In this document: piece after piece, positions 1-11,994 of the stretch
How positions within the stretch are numbered: position 1 is the first letter of the stretch
How the letters are laid out: each line of letters begins with the position of its first letter
Assembly: GCA_037176905.1 (NCBI GenBank)
Contig: JBBBWG010029099.1
Span: 1 to 54,917 of the forward strand
Direction: 5' to 3'
Source: Azolla pinnata
Taxonomy: Eukaryota; Streptophyta; Polypodiopsida; Salviniales; Salviniaceae
DNA length: 54,917 nucleotides
Position numbers and translations under genes: made by a program
The notes under the pieces: generated by a model
Databases searched by the model: none
Seen by the model: the letters and a program-made list of their open reading frames with translations, nothing else
What the model was told of the DNA's origin: nothing

Positions 1-227
1 ATATATGTTTGTGAACTTTCTGTATTAGATTATATCAGATTGGTATGGCTATGTCTGTTTACAACCTAACGCTGATAAGCTAAACTATTTACTCATCTTT
101 TTGGTAAATTAAAAAATTGGTGAAACCAATTGTCAGTATCAAAAAGTTTTCTTTTCTTGATTGATACTCTCGATTATGCTTATGGCATATATGGCTGTAA
201 CTCATGGTAGACCAATGTGTGTTTTAG

Positions 228-3200
228 GAACGACTTTGGAAATTTGCTGCTGCTGCCCAAGTTGCAACACAGATTTGGAAACAGAGGCAACAATTAGACA
301 TTGAAAGAGCAGAAATTCAGAGAAGTCAACAGAAAATTGCCCAAAGCATTGCTAAACAAGTCACAGAATTCTGGCAGTTTTGTGAAGGTTTTGCCAAGAA
401 CTCTGTTAAGATTAATAATGCCCCAGTGGTTGTTTTATCTTGTGAGAAATCCCTTGGAACAGTCAATGAGGTATCATATATATTACTCCTAACTCATCAT
501 TTATAATTTTTGTCTTGGAAGAAGTACAAGAAATTATCTAAATGCTCTATTAATTTGCATCCGTATCTTTAAGCAGGCTGAAATGGGATCAATATCTGTT
601 GAGCTAAGAGTTTCTGCAGATAGAATTCTTCCTGTAGAGAAGTATGCTGCACGATTTCTTGAAAACTCTCCTGGTCAGCAAGTCATTCCTATGGCAGAAG
701 CCCCTCCTACACCGGATTGCATCTCTGAGTCTGAAGTTTATGAAGTTCCAGAAGAAATATGCTCAGAAGTATGTAGCATTCTTTACTTTCTTACATGTCT
801 TAGCTTTCTATTTGGTGCTCACATATTATAGTTCATGATCAGGGATGCCTTTTCTATGCTGTTCCTAATCATTCAATGGAGTCATACTGCCAATCTGTTG
901 TGTTGCAATGGGAAACAGTAGGTCTCAATGTCGTCTGTCTTTCTGAAGCATTATGAGAACTCTTATGAGATGATTAAAAGATTGTTCACTGCACAGGAAT
1001 ATGAACAGACGCTTCAAGATTGTGAATGTACATTGATGGAGGTTGAGGTGAATGCTAATGCAGAAGAAATTGAATGCATCTCCGGAAATCGTGAGTTGAA
1101 ACAATAGAATGATATTTTAATATGGCATAATCTTCATTGTAGATTTTCTTATCCACGTTTGCGATACAGATGGTGCAGCTCCATATGCTTTCCCTATCAT
1201 TACTGGTAAACGAAGCTCGGGACTTCTTGGGGTAAATCGTACTCATGCTAGCATTATCCCTACCAAACGAATGCGTACATCTGCTGTTGCTGCAAGACAG
1301 AGAGCAGTGGGGGTAGCTGCATCATTACCTTCTGGATCAGCCACTCCTCTCACAAGATCAGATATCTCCAGCTGTGAGACTTCTCAACAAGAAGAGATGT
1401 CCACAATGGTTGAAGGTTCCTGTGGAAAAGTCGCTGATGTTCATTCGAGTGTGGCATTTTTAAGAAGTATGGTGGCTATGGATGTCGTGGATAGCCCTCT
1501 CAAAATTAAGAAGAAGAAGAAATGCAAGACAAGCAATGGCCCTTACAATGGTTCTGCTGCATTTGATGTAGGTCCCAAACTTCACTTTTCCTGTATGGCT
1601 CTTGTAAGATAATTTTCTTTATGTCTATATATAGTTTTTGCTGGTTTATAATATGCATGGGTTTGTAGACTTCTAGGCATATCAATACTCAGAATTTAAT
1701 GATTATGGCTTGCCATATGTAAGAGAATTAGACCAATCCTGGAAATGCCATGGAAATGAACAGGTAGCAGTATGCTAGCTTTTTGTGTTTGCATGAAATT
1801 ATGAGATTTTAACTCAGATTCTTGCCTGATTTTCTGTTATTTATTTAGAAGGAATATGTAAAGCACAAAGGGGAGCATGTTCGCAGTAGAAGTCCTGGAC
1901 TGGAAGGATTTGGTAATGCAAATTTGACACTGGGGTTTTCTAAGTCCATGGGCAAGGGAATTCTGTTTTGTAAGCATCTCTTTTAACGTGCTCATGTGTT
2001 TCATTGCAGGAGCACTGAATGGGTTTAGATCTACCAGTAACACAACCAAACTAAACAAACATATTGGTAACCGAGATCGAGTAAGAAAATACAAGGCTGG
2101 GAAGGTATAACTGGAATTTTTCTATGGTATGTTTTATTACTTCTTTGCTTGACTCAAAATTATACTGTTATTTTGATCAGGCTTCCTTATGTCAATCTGG
2201 TTTTGGTGTCCCATGGTCACGGATTGAAGATCAGGTTTGTGGTTTGCATAATTGTCTTCCATTATCATAGAACACCTGAATCATTTGATATTGGATGCAA
2301 ATTCATCCAGGAAATCCTTGGACTGGTGTATGAACTTGGTGCCAATTGGGAGCTTGTGAGTGATGTATTGAGTTCCATCTCACAATTAAAGGTACATATA
2401 TCATAATCAGTTGAAAAACTTTTGTGGTGGATCTTACTTCATTTCAAATGGTTTCAGTTATTGTATAAAACATAGCATGATATGTGCAAGATATTTCATT
2501 TTGGCATGCACACGTTCTTGCATTTGGAGCTTGGATATACGTGAGATGCCAATGGAATTTTTCACGGCTAAGTATCGAAGATTGTTATACTACATTCCTA
2601 TTAAATAAAACATATGACACTAATATCTTGAGGAATTGTTTGTATGCTTGCAAGTTTTGCACACATGTTATGACTTTTCAAAGAGCCGTGGGTCATGCTA
2701 TTGTCTCCAGGTAGCCTTAGTAAAAATATCGCTGATTTAGGAGCTATTGAAAGTAGTTTAAGGGCAGTGCAATGGGCCATGCCTGATCTTTCAGATATTG
2801 GGAATTGTTGGGTTAACTCAACATTAGTTTCATCATTCCAGGGAATATTTCGTAAACCCAAGGACTGCAAAGAGAGGTATACGTTGCTAATGGAGCAAGT
2901 AGGAGGTGATGATAATGATACCCTTGATGATCTTTGTTCCTCAAGTCATCTTCCAATGTCGTTGGCTCGAAAGGTTATCATAAACACCTTCTCCTAATTT
3001 GTTTTTATCTGGGTTTCATGAATATCTAGTTCTATGTTAATCATCTTTCCGTTCTCTACTCCAGGGAGGTAACAGGATACTGTCTCAGCATCTAGAAGAG
3101 ACCTTAAAGAGTCACATTGACTGCATTTTGCAGATACATCAACAAACTCGTAGCAAAAGAATGCAGGTTTGAATTTCTCTTTGACGGAATTAAACAAATT

Positions 3201-3950
3201 AGTTCTTTTGATGGTTTATTCTCTTACAACTGGTTATTTACAGAATGCAACACAAGAAAGAAAGCAGCTTGTTCCCGAGCATGAATCACACGCATCAGAA
3301 CATGCTGGTTTTCCTGCTGTTCCACTAACGTATTCTACCTTGCTTCACTTCGTAAACTGAAAGTGCACTTTTAGACTTGCCCTAGATAATAATTATCATA
3401 ACTCTCAAACTATTTTAATGTCTGGTTTTTTCTGTGAAAGGCCTCTAGAATTATGTGATCAGGCAGTGGAATCTAGTTCCCATCCATATTCACTTCAACA
3501 TACAGACGGGAATGGACTTGGAACTTCAAATACATTGCCTTCAGGAACTGGGATACGTCTGAGTTCTTCTGCATTGTCTACCTTCCAAGCAGAAAACAAC
3601 TTGCAATCAAGTTCTTCCATGGCCTCATTGGCAGCAAATGGCTTTGCACCTTGGTAACTTTTATGCTTTGCTCTATTTATATCCTCTACCACTGTCTGCT
3701 TATGTTTCCAGTTTCTAATTGTTTCATTCGCGACATGAACAGTGACACTAAGAGAATAGGGTCTTCACTAGGGCAGTTTACAGCAGAGGAACAGCGTTCA
3801 TGCAACAATAGATTAGTAGCAGGGAGAGGCGTGCCCTCTCAAGCTGTATCTGCTACTGCAATGGCTATGTCAACTTCACCAGATGCAGGTATTTCTTCAG
3901 GCAATGGTGCAAGTGCATTGGACAAAGGGAATTTCATTGCCAAGGAATGA
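228..3950 (+). CDS. EAF1: EAF1-like chromatin modification protein (NuA4 subunit), 5' part outside window
   Basis: Plant EAF1 is a nuclear scaffold subunit of the NuA4 histone acetyltransferase complex. Exons that join in phase: 228-470, 577-768, 843-917, 997-1090, 1143-1567, 1677-1763, 1849-1912, 2010-2104, 2181-2234, 2311-2391, 2842-2973, 3065-3166, 3244-3329, 3441-3653, 3743-3950 (716 codons visible). The first exon gives the second half of an HSA domain (ERLWKFAAAAQV...). Exon 2 has EKYAARFLEN and EAPPTPDCIS, and exon 5 has IIPTKRMRTS, all as I recall from plant EAF1. Exons 9-11 form the SANT domain (YELGANWELVSDVL, then GIFRKPKDCKERY). The next exons carry ETLKSHIDCIL and TPLELCDQ. Bases 1-227 look like intron. 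The frame ends at 3948-3950, well before the Gln-rich tail of homologs; the following DNA still resembles that tail out of frame. Family call is firm; the functional state is doubtful. Confidence 0.85.
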
Positions 3951-5420
3951 CCTATCAGGAATAGGACAGATTGCCATCTGGAATACTTCAGGAGCAGTTG
4001 TATCAGCAGCAGAGTCTGTGTCTGCTCCTATGAACATGAGAATGATGTCAGTGGTGATTTATAGTGCTCATCGAGAGTGCCAAAAGAACAGCTCTATGTA
4101 AAAAGAATAATCCATTATCCACTTGATGCATCAGCCTTGAAAATTCCAGAGGGGCTTTTATAGTCTCATCAACACTTGTGAATTCAGCTGTTCAACATTT
4201 CCAGCAGCAGCAACCCAAAACTCTGCAGGCACAGGGTCACGGTCCCAAGCTACAGAGTTCAAGTGTGATGTCTCATGAGAAACAACATCAATCGCAACAA
4301 CAAGATTTAAAATCAGGATGCAACTGGCTACAACAAATTACCACATCATCATAAACTTCTTCTGCATTTCATGCTTCTTCGAGTCACATGTATTCTCATC
4401 CATTTAAAGTGTTACAACTACCTACTCTGCCAGAAGAGTCTGGAAGTCAGCAAAGTTCAGGTCCTACAGTATCTATAACTAACAGTTCTGAAGTTCAGCA
4501 ATGTGTTCATTCCCAATCTACTCCGGTGCTTTCTATATCAACATATCTTCCCTTCAAAATGAAACAAAACAGGAGAAATCATTGCCAAAGCGGCAACAAC
4601 AGCAAGGGAAAGCTTGAAAGGAATGTGCAAAGGAGGTGCAGCTCAAGGTCTGCTAACTTCTGTTCCTAACCAGTTACTTGCTCAGCGGCAAAGGAGTGCA
4701 AGGGACAAAATGTGCTTTACTCTCAGGGGATAGTTTCACCTCATCAATCTGATTCTGTGCAGCCCTCACCTCCACCTCAAGCATAAACTGCATCATTTCC
4801 TCTGCAAACACATACTATCATTGATTCTGTACCGTTGAGTCAACTAGAGAAACATCACATCAATCAATCCTCTCAAACTCAACAAAAGAAACCTCAACAT
4901 GGGCAGGCAAGTTTTGACACACTCGGCCACTGATCATGGATTACAGCTAAGAACCATACCATCATCTCAATTTGTCAGGAGATGGTCATTGCAGTAGTAA
5001 TTTGAGTGTCCCTCAATAATGGTGTCATCTAGCATTCCTTTGGCATCTACATGTGGTGGTGATAACCGAAGTATCTCACCTTCTCCACATGCAAAACCTG
5101 GGCAGATCTTTTCACCTATGGCAGAACTATATGACGTGAGTCAAGCCAACAATGGAACACCGCAAGATCTCCACTGTTCAATCCCAGTGGCTATACCAAC
5201 ACCATCAAGTTGCAGTATAGGAGTACCCAGTGTGGGTGCTTTATCTCAGAAGCCATCAATCAGTGCCAAGTCAAGACAGGAGGGCTACATCCACTTCTCA
5301 CCAGATTATATGCCTTGCCAGAGGCTACCACAGCAACAGATTAGCTGGCTGCCACACAGTGGAGAAGATTCACAAGTCAGAACATTGTCCCCTGGCTTTA
5401 TTCCAGGTCCAGAGTAAGGT
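3951..5420 (+). pseudogene. Decayed Gln-rich C-terminal tail of the EAF1-like gene
   Basis: After the stop at 3948-3950 the DNA still reads like an EAF1 C-terminus, but in broken frames. A shift of one base near 3925-3940 continues as ISLPRNDLSGIGQ up to a stop near 4100. Further blocks with Gln/His/Pro-rich content follow: QQQPKTLQAQGHGPKLQ near 4205-4255, SLKGMCKGGAAQGLLTS near 4613-4660, and HINQSSQTQQKKPQHGQ near 4858-4905. These are separated by stops and frame changes. An open stretch at 5019-5417 is Ser/Pro-rich and not recognised. The frame breaks suggest degeneration of the last exons, or base errors in the assembly. I infer homology to the tail from composition and order, not from an alignment. 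Confidence 0.6.
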
Positions 5421-7091
5421 GTACTTACCATCCATACATCCACATATGTAGAGTGCACTCACAGACGGACTTTGTGTGCTATATATATACACACACACAC
5501 ACACACATGTGCACACACCCAGATATTGGTGCTCTTCCTCACATGTGTGTTGTGTGTAATACATTATGTTACTTGTGGGAAACATCAGGTGAAACCACAA
5601 GTTCAGTAGAACTAACCTACAGACGAATACGACTATATCTTGAAATTTCAGCATTTGAACCTGGAGAATGATCTCACTGCTATTTTGAATGGTTTTGCAG
5701 TGAAAACTCAGGCTTGTCAGAAGTTCATCCCTTATCTTTGGTTCAGGTATTTGTTAGACATACAAACCCCTGGATGAAGCCGTTGTTTGTTCGGATTCTT
5801 CAAGAGTATGGTTGGTTTGCAGCATTGTCTGCTGGATATACGATTTGCTGTCAATGCTGGCAGGTTTTCCACATCAAACTGTGGGATTTTTGTATTTCAT
5901 ACTTTTTGTAATTGTCATGTAAGTATAGCACTGGATTGTATGCTGATATCAACCTGCAAAGCATGGTTGAAATTGAAGGTGCAAGCACAGCTTTTTGTGG
6001 TCCCATATATCCTCAGCGAACACACAACTTTAGGCACCACTGTATGGGTACATCAAAGGATCAAAGATCTCATTGGGCTATGCTCAAGTTGTTTTAAAAG
6101 GAGAGGCTAATCATGAATGGCAAATCCCTTACGTTGGAACTGTACCATACTCCCGTTTTACTGTACATAATCGGATTGCAAACAGGTATTGGTTTGAGTG
6201 TTGGTTTGAAATAATGAAAAGCAGCAACGTATTTTTCCTTAGAATGCTCACTAGTCACTACATACTTCAATTTTGTCTTCATGATTGTCTTTAATGCAAC
6301 AAAATTTCTATTGCAATGCAAATGTAGTCCCAGATAATTGTTGCAAGAACTTCCTCAGTACTATCTCTATACATCTCTCTCTCTTCTCTCTCTCTCTCTC
6401 TCTCTCTTTTTCTCAAGTGTTGTCATCAATGCTTGTGTAGGTATTTGAGCCAGCAAATAATATTACAAGTGGCTAAAGATTTGAGAGCACAGGCAACAAA
6501 ATAATTAGACCATAACTAATGTGAAGTGATTGAAGTTAAGAGCTTCATTCTGCTCTGCAAGCATCCAAAGCCAAACCGTAAAAGAATTAGATGTGGATCA
6601 GCTGTGGAATTGAGAAAGTACAGGATCATCAGTAGGTGAATGCATAGGCACGGTGCATTGTCATTCCACTCCATTTGTGTTAACACGAAAAAAACAGAGA
6701 TCTTCGCATCCGATGGCATCTTCCTGATCGACCTAAAAAGCTTACCACCTACATGCTTTTGGGGCCATGTTCTTGATCTATATACACTACAGGCGATCGA
6801 GTGTTATGCTACCATTCCTGACATGGTGCGATGCTTTTGAGGAGTCATGTGGGATAAGGGATATGAAGGTAAGTGTCCAAGTTGTGGAAAAAGCCTTTTG
6901 AAAAAAAAGCCAGCAACTTTGAGATGGTGGGCATCAATCAGACATACTTATACCAGCAAATTCCTTGATCATCACCATTTTGGTCTGTCTTTCTAAGTGT
7001 TTGTTTGTTTGTTTGTCTGTCTGTCTGTTTGTCTGTATGTTTGTTTGTCTATCTGTCTCTGCCGCCATTTATGGGACCTAGGAATGTTTGG
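5421..7091. other. No confident gene; unresolved coding-like scraps and CT repeats
   Basis: This stretch has a (CA) run near 5490-5507, a (CT) run at 6373-6407 and imperfect TGTT/TGTC repeats near 6997-7058. Between about 5940 and 6190 two short frames look protein-like (for example VPYSRFTVHNRIANR, ending at a possible GT donor), but I do not recognise the family and the frames do not join into a gene. The block could be an old gene fragment or a 3' continuation of the decayed EAF1 locus. Confidence 0.4.
6373..6407. repeat. (CT)n microsatellite
   Basis: Nearly uninterrupted CT dinucleotides with one TTCT break. It lies between the decayed EAF1 tail and the small PSY-like gene. Confidence 0.9.
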
Positions 7092-7391
7092 ATGGCTATG
7101 TTGCTAATGTCAATGCTGGTTCTAACTACAACCCATGCACATTATGATTGTAAGTTGCCAAAGTAATGCTTCTCTATTTCAGATCAAAGATAAATAGAGA
7201 GAGAGAGAGAGAGAGAGACGATCAATCAAGCTCTTGATTATTTCTTATGGAAATTGCATGCAGGTGGCAGGAAGTTGATGGTCGAGATCCGAGGAGGGAC
7301 AAGGCTAGATGAGTTGGATTATGTACCATCAAGGCCCAATGATAGCCACGATCCCAACATCTTCGCTTACAAGCACAAATTGCATCCTTAG
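7092..7391 (+). CDS. PSY-family sulfated peptide hormone precursor (predicted small secreted peptide)
   Basis: PSY peptides are secreted, tyrosine-sulfated plant growth signals cut from short precursors. Two exons, 7092-7149 and 7264-7391, join in phase (T + GT = Cys) and give 61 residues ending at the TAG of 7389-7391. Residues 1-16 form a hydrophobic signal peptide (MAMLLMSMLVLTTTHA). The C-terminal part contains DYVPSRPNDSHDP, which matches the PSY core pattern: Asp-Tyr, then Asn, then His-Asp-Pro. The Asp before Tyr is the feature needed by tyrosylprotein sulfotransferase. A short linker with Arg/Lys (CGRKLMVEIRGG) lies between signal peptide and peptide. The intron (7150-7263) has GTAAG and GCAG borders and contains a (GA) run. 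The gene has one intron and is shorter than known PSY1 (about 75 residues). RGF/GLV peptides also begin with Asp-Tyr but end in a His-Asn motif, so PSY fits better. The 3' flank holds an imperfect TCA repeat (about 7435-7515). Confidence 0.6.
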
Positions 7392-8129
7392 ACAGCTACA
7401 CAGCTTGTTCTGTCAAATTTCGTTGTTGCTAAAATCATCATCATCATCATCACCATCGCGGTCACTATCATCATCGTTATCATCGTCGCTATCATCATCA
7501 CCATTGTCATCATGATGCATGAGAGCTGAGTGATCCCCTATACACTGGACGACTTCTTGCATTCAGGACTTTGTTGGTTATCTCTAAACGTTATTAAGCT
7601 GGAGGTTGCACTCTATTTTGTTGCCTTTTTAATTCATGGGATGATTTGGAAATTATGGGAGATGAGTTTGACAGTGAGTTGGTTGGCGGGGTAAGTGATA
7701 CTACTTGGCTCCTTCACTAGAACTAGCTAGTCTCTTAGTGCATATACATAATGGGCAGTTAAGTCTACTCTGTTGTTCGGCATCTAAACATCTGTTGGTG
7801 AATATTGATGAGACACACTTTGACACCTTTGCGTCTGTCCAATATATAATTTGAAGGGGAATAAATAGATCGATATCAATCTTCCAATTGTGAATTAATC
7901 TGCGCATGTTCAACATACAGTAAGAAAAAAAGGAGAAAAACGACAATAAAAGCTACCTTATACTCGATTACAATTATGTCTTGATAGACTTTGGGATGAG
8001 TGGTTTGAATTTGACTCTCTCATGATGTAGATTCTAGCGATGTTGTGGCTCTCTCCACCTCTTGTGCCACCTATGAGGGATTGAGATGGTACACACGTAC
8101 ACGAGGCAACGACGGCATTGCCATTTGGG

Positions 8130-8400
8130 GGAGTGGAGTGTCGCGATACAATGTCATAAGTTACATATAGTTGATAGGAATTGAACCTACAACCTCACAC
8201 CAACAAGATGTTCATTCTCGATTTGTTATATTTAATCTAGAAACACTCTCTAATCACATATCACGAGAAAGTTCTGGAACAATTCCAGAAGGTTTTAGAA
8301 GGTTCAAGAACCTTTGAATACATGTTCCTTGGCTCACAATTATAAACACTTGTAACCTCATTGATCCTTGTCAAGGGATTTAACGTCAGTCACAGATACA
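8130..8400 (-). mobile_element. Possible retroelement (SINE/LTR-like) remnant
   Basis: Read on the minus strand, bases near 8170-8200 contain a B-box-like element (GGTTCAATTCC) as in tRNA-derived SINEs or in LTR ends. Beyond it lies DNA rich in TCTAGAA and TTCCAGAA, then a short TATAAACACTTGTAACC stretch resembling an LTR R/U5 region. A similarly organised block occurs at 18680-18930. No target-site duplication or coding domain was seen. Confidence 0.3.
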
Positions 8401-8701
8401 TCAGTCTAGTTCTCTCATTTCGTTCCACCCCCTTGTCTCCTTCTTCATGCTCTCATGTCATTCCCCAGCTAACTCCCGAGTTCCTAGCTTTCGTCAGTTC
8501 CAATTCGAAGTTTGCAACCCCGTTGCTCGCAGCCGCATCATCCATGCTCCGTTGCAGTCCGCGGTTGGTGTGTCCGTGACATGGAGGAAGCCTGGCCAGA
8601 AGAATATCTGTTTTGGATGAGGATGGAGGGAGGTCGAGATGCTGCAAGTAATCATTTTGGCGGTGTTGAAGAACCTCGAGGCTTTCCCCTCGTCTTTCTT
8701 T

Positions 8702-8794
8702 CCCTAAACCCTAAAACCTTAAAACCCAAAGCCCTAAAACCCTAAAACCCTAAACCCTAAACCCTAAAACCCTAAACCCTAAACCCTAAACCTT
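8702..8794. repeat. Interstitial telomere-like (CCCTAAA) tract
   Basis: About a dozen CCCTAAA or CCCTAAAA units in a row, the plant telomere unit with small length changes. Such telo-boxes also occur in 5' regions of plant housekeeping genes. This one is 1.3 kb upstream of the phosphate-carrier ATG, so a promoter role is not clear. Confidence 0.85.
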
Positions 8795-10057
8795 ACTTAG
8801 ACACACATTTGTGTTTTTGTGATGAATAAAGTGAACACATAGTTTTTCTTCTCGAAGAAGAAAAGAAGAAGAAGAAGAAGAAGAAGAAGAAGCAAAAGAC
8901 GGGGCGTGGGATGTGAACACGTCTCTGAAGACTAAAACCACAGAAGAACCCCCCTCTCCCCTGTTTCTCCCCTGCTTTCAGAGAAGAAGAAGGAAGAAGA
9001 AGAATGATGATCATGGAGTCCTCCCGACGACTTCCTCTTCTCGTTCTGATCTCTGCACCTCCCATGGAAACCTCGATCCACATTCCGATTCCGGTTTAGC
9101 AGGTATGTACGCATCTGTGCATCTGCTCCCGACCCACAAGAAAACTGTGGTAAGGAGGAGCGATCGCTTCGACATTTTTAATTTTTCTCGCTCTCTCCCT
9201 CCCTCCCCTCTGTGATAGCCCCTCCCTCTTTCTTGCTGCAAAAAGTAGAGGTGGAGTGATCCATGATAAGCGTCACGTTGAGAGACGAAGAAGAAGACCA
9301 ACAACAAAACAGCAGCATTAACACCAGAAGAAGAAGAGGAAGTACCTTCTTTTTTTTGTTTTTGTGAGGTAAAAGCTACTGCATGAATCGAAGATCGGAC
9401 GAACTGTGGACAATACCAGTTGTGCTTTTGAGAATGATTTTCTTTCTTTCTTTCTTTCTTTCATTTCTTTACAGATACTATTTTGGGATCTTGCCGTCTC
9501 TCTATCTCTCTAAGCTCATAAAGGCTGAGAAAGATCTTCTATGAAATCCTCTTGTTTTGGCAAAATGAGGGAAGGCATCCCCGAAAACAGCTCCACTATG
9601 TGCCCCTGAAAAAGAGAAAGCAAGCTGAGATCTTTCAGTTATCGTCATTGAGATAGCCTGATATGTTGCTAAAAGAGTAGGAGATGAAGAATGCTACCAT
9701 AACATTGCTTGAAACAGAGGAGAAATGCAACTGAAAAGATCCATTGGAAATTTTCATCTTTGATAGCTCACTATATTTCTAGTTGAGGAGGGATGAAGAA
9801 GAATCTGGCATATTAGAGTAAAAAGGATTAGAAAAAAAGGCCTGGGCTAACGATAAATTTTAAGATGAAGATTGAGCAAGATACAATGATATCCAAGCTA
9901 GAAAGGAAGATTGAGCGAGAGATTTGTTGATCTATCAAGTTTAGTTTACTACAACCATCTAGCAAATTTTGTTTACTGCCTCGATCCAGAAAATCTAGTT
10001 TCCTACTTTGAACTAGTGAGTTTTCCATTTTTCTCCCACATCTGTAAAATCCTTTGG

Positions 10058-11911
10058 ATGGAAGGAGAGGCGAAGATAGATCAGAGGATAGAGCTCTTTA
10101 CTACACGCTACTATGCCTCATGTGGTGCTGGAGGTATGCTGTCTGCAGGGACCTCCCATCTGCTAATCACACCCCTCGATGTGCTCAAAGTAAACATGCA
10201 GGTATTTTCCCTTCCTGTTCCTTACTTTCCCTCTTCTTTATTGCCGCAACTTCAAGTTTCGTAACGTTCATTATTAGTTTGGATAGAATCTCTGGTAATT
10301 ATACAACTTTTCTGGTGTTCACATGTGTTTTAAGGTTAAGGTTGGCCTCTTAACCATTCAAACACAGTACATACGTAGTTTATACACAGCAATTTAATAT
10401 GGGTATTGTCTAGAATCATTTGAAGTAGATTGACACAAAACAAAGTTAGAATCATTTGAAGTAGATTGGATATCAATGCTCAGAGTGGTAGGGCAAATAA
10501 ATAGAAGAAGGCATGAACCCAACTCCCAGTTTCTGACCCCCGTTACAACAGGGGCCACAACTTATTTTCCGCATGCTAATCATGCTGAAGATAAAGCCAT
10601 TTTAGCTTCAACTGATTTCTGAAGTTTCAGATACTCTTATTTTCTTTGAATTAGATGTTTCATTGATGTCAATCTAGGTTAATCCAGGAAAGTATCAAAG
10701 CATCACAGGGGGACTTCATCTGTTGTGGACAGAGAACAGATTACCTGGGCTTTGGAAAGGATGGGCTGCAAAGCTTTTTGGATACGGTGCTCAAGGAGGT
10801 TGCAAGTTTGGCTTTTATGAGTACTTCAAAAAGACATATTGTGATGCAGCCGGGCCTAACTACATTACAAAATACAAAACCCTCATCTATCTTGCCGGAA
10901 GTGCTTCTGCACAAATCATTGCTGATGTTGCTCTTTGTCCATTTGAAGCAGTTAAAGTAAATCTACAAGCCAAGCCAGGTTTTGCTAGAGGCATATTGGA
11001 TGGTTTTCCAAGGCTATACTCTGCTGGTGGATTATCTGGGTGGGTGAAATGGACATCTTAAGCAAAAGGTATCACTGTTGCTGTTCCTGCGAATTGGCAG
11101 CAAACTTTCTGATTTGCTTGTGTCTTGTGTTTTATCTTGTAGGCTATACAAAGGTTTGTTACCATTATGGGGCAGAAATCTACCATGTAAGATCACATAT
11201 AGTTTTACTCTAACTTACAAAAAACAATAATGTGTTAGATTCCTCTGTCTCATCAGTGAGCTGCTATTTAATGTAAGAATATTGGAATTCATATAGTTTA
11301 ACATATATTAAGGCTATTTACTGGACAAATGCCCTGTTTCATCTCTCTTTCTCACTATTATCCATTATTCTTGACATCAAATCTCAATATGAGGTTCATT
11401 CTTTAGTGTTGATTATGTTATTATGCACAAACTGATACTCTTCTTTCCTCACCATTATAGTATTCTTTGACACTTGTATCCAGATGGTAAATCGAGAAGG
11501 TGTGCTGGTGATAAATTTTCTGTCTTTCGTAGCTTTCATCAGAGATCTGTTTAGGAGGATTTTCTATTCATATGGCACTATTTTTTATACTCCTATCTAC
11601 CTAAGAATTGCCATTCCATAGATTTTTCAGCCTCTATTGGGGAGAACATAAACCTCTTTCCACCTCTCCTGATTTTTTATGAGATTAACCTTGAATCAAA
11701 AACTGTGATAGTCTCTGAACATATTCTTGTATTCACTCTTCAAATCAACTCCTGTTAATTTCTCCTGAATATTGGAAATCTTTTTCCTATTATTCTAAGT
11801 AAGACTTTTAGATATTACATTATCCAGTGTAAGAAGTTGAAACATACATGCATACATATATACATACATTATATACATATACATAAACACACACAACACA
11901 CACACACACCC

Positions 11912-11950
<39 letters not shown>

Positions 11951-11963
11951 CTATATATATATA

Positions 11964-11994
<31 letters not shown>

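Larger units (their letters stand above)
7392..10057. other. Intergenic region with retroelement-like remnant, telomere-like tract and simple repeats
   Basis: I see no convincing gene. Contents: imperfect TCA repeats to 7515; a tRNA-box-like stretch near 8160-8240 (reverse strand) followed by CTAGAA/TTCCAGAA-rich DNA to about 8400; a CCCTAAA tract at 8702-8794; a GAA run at 8853-8892; and TTTC repeats near 9440-9463. The last kilobase should contain the promoter and 5' UTR of the phosphate carrier, but I cannot place the transcription start or any 5' UTR exon. Confidence 0.6.

Noticed and set aside
2695..2841. Possible extra EAF1 exon upstream of 2842 in an open frame
   Set aside because: Joining 2391 directly to 2842 gives an uninterrupted SANT domain matching the family, so this is intron.
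8160..8240. tRNA gene on the minus strand
   Set aside because: Only a B-box-like word is present; no acceptor stem or anticodon loop could be built.
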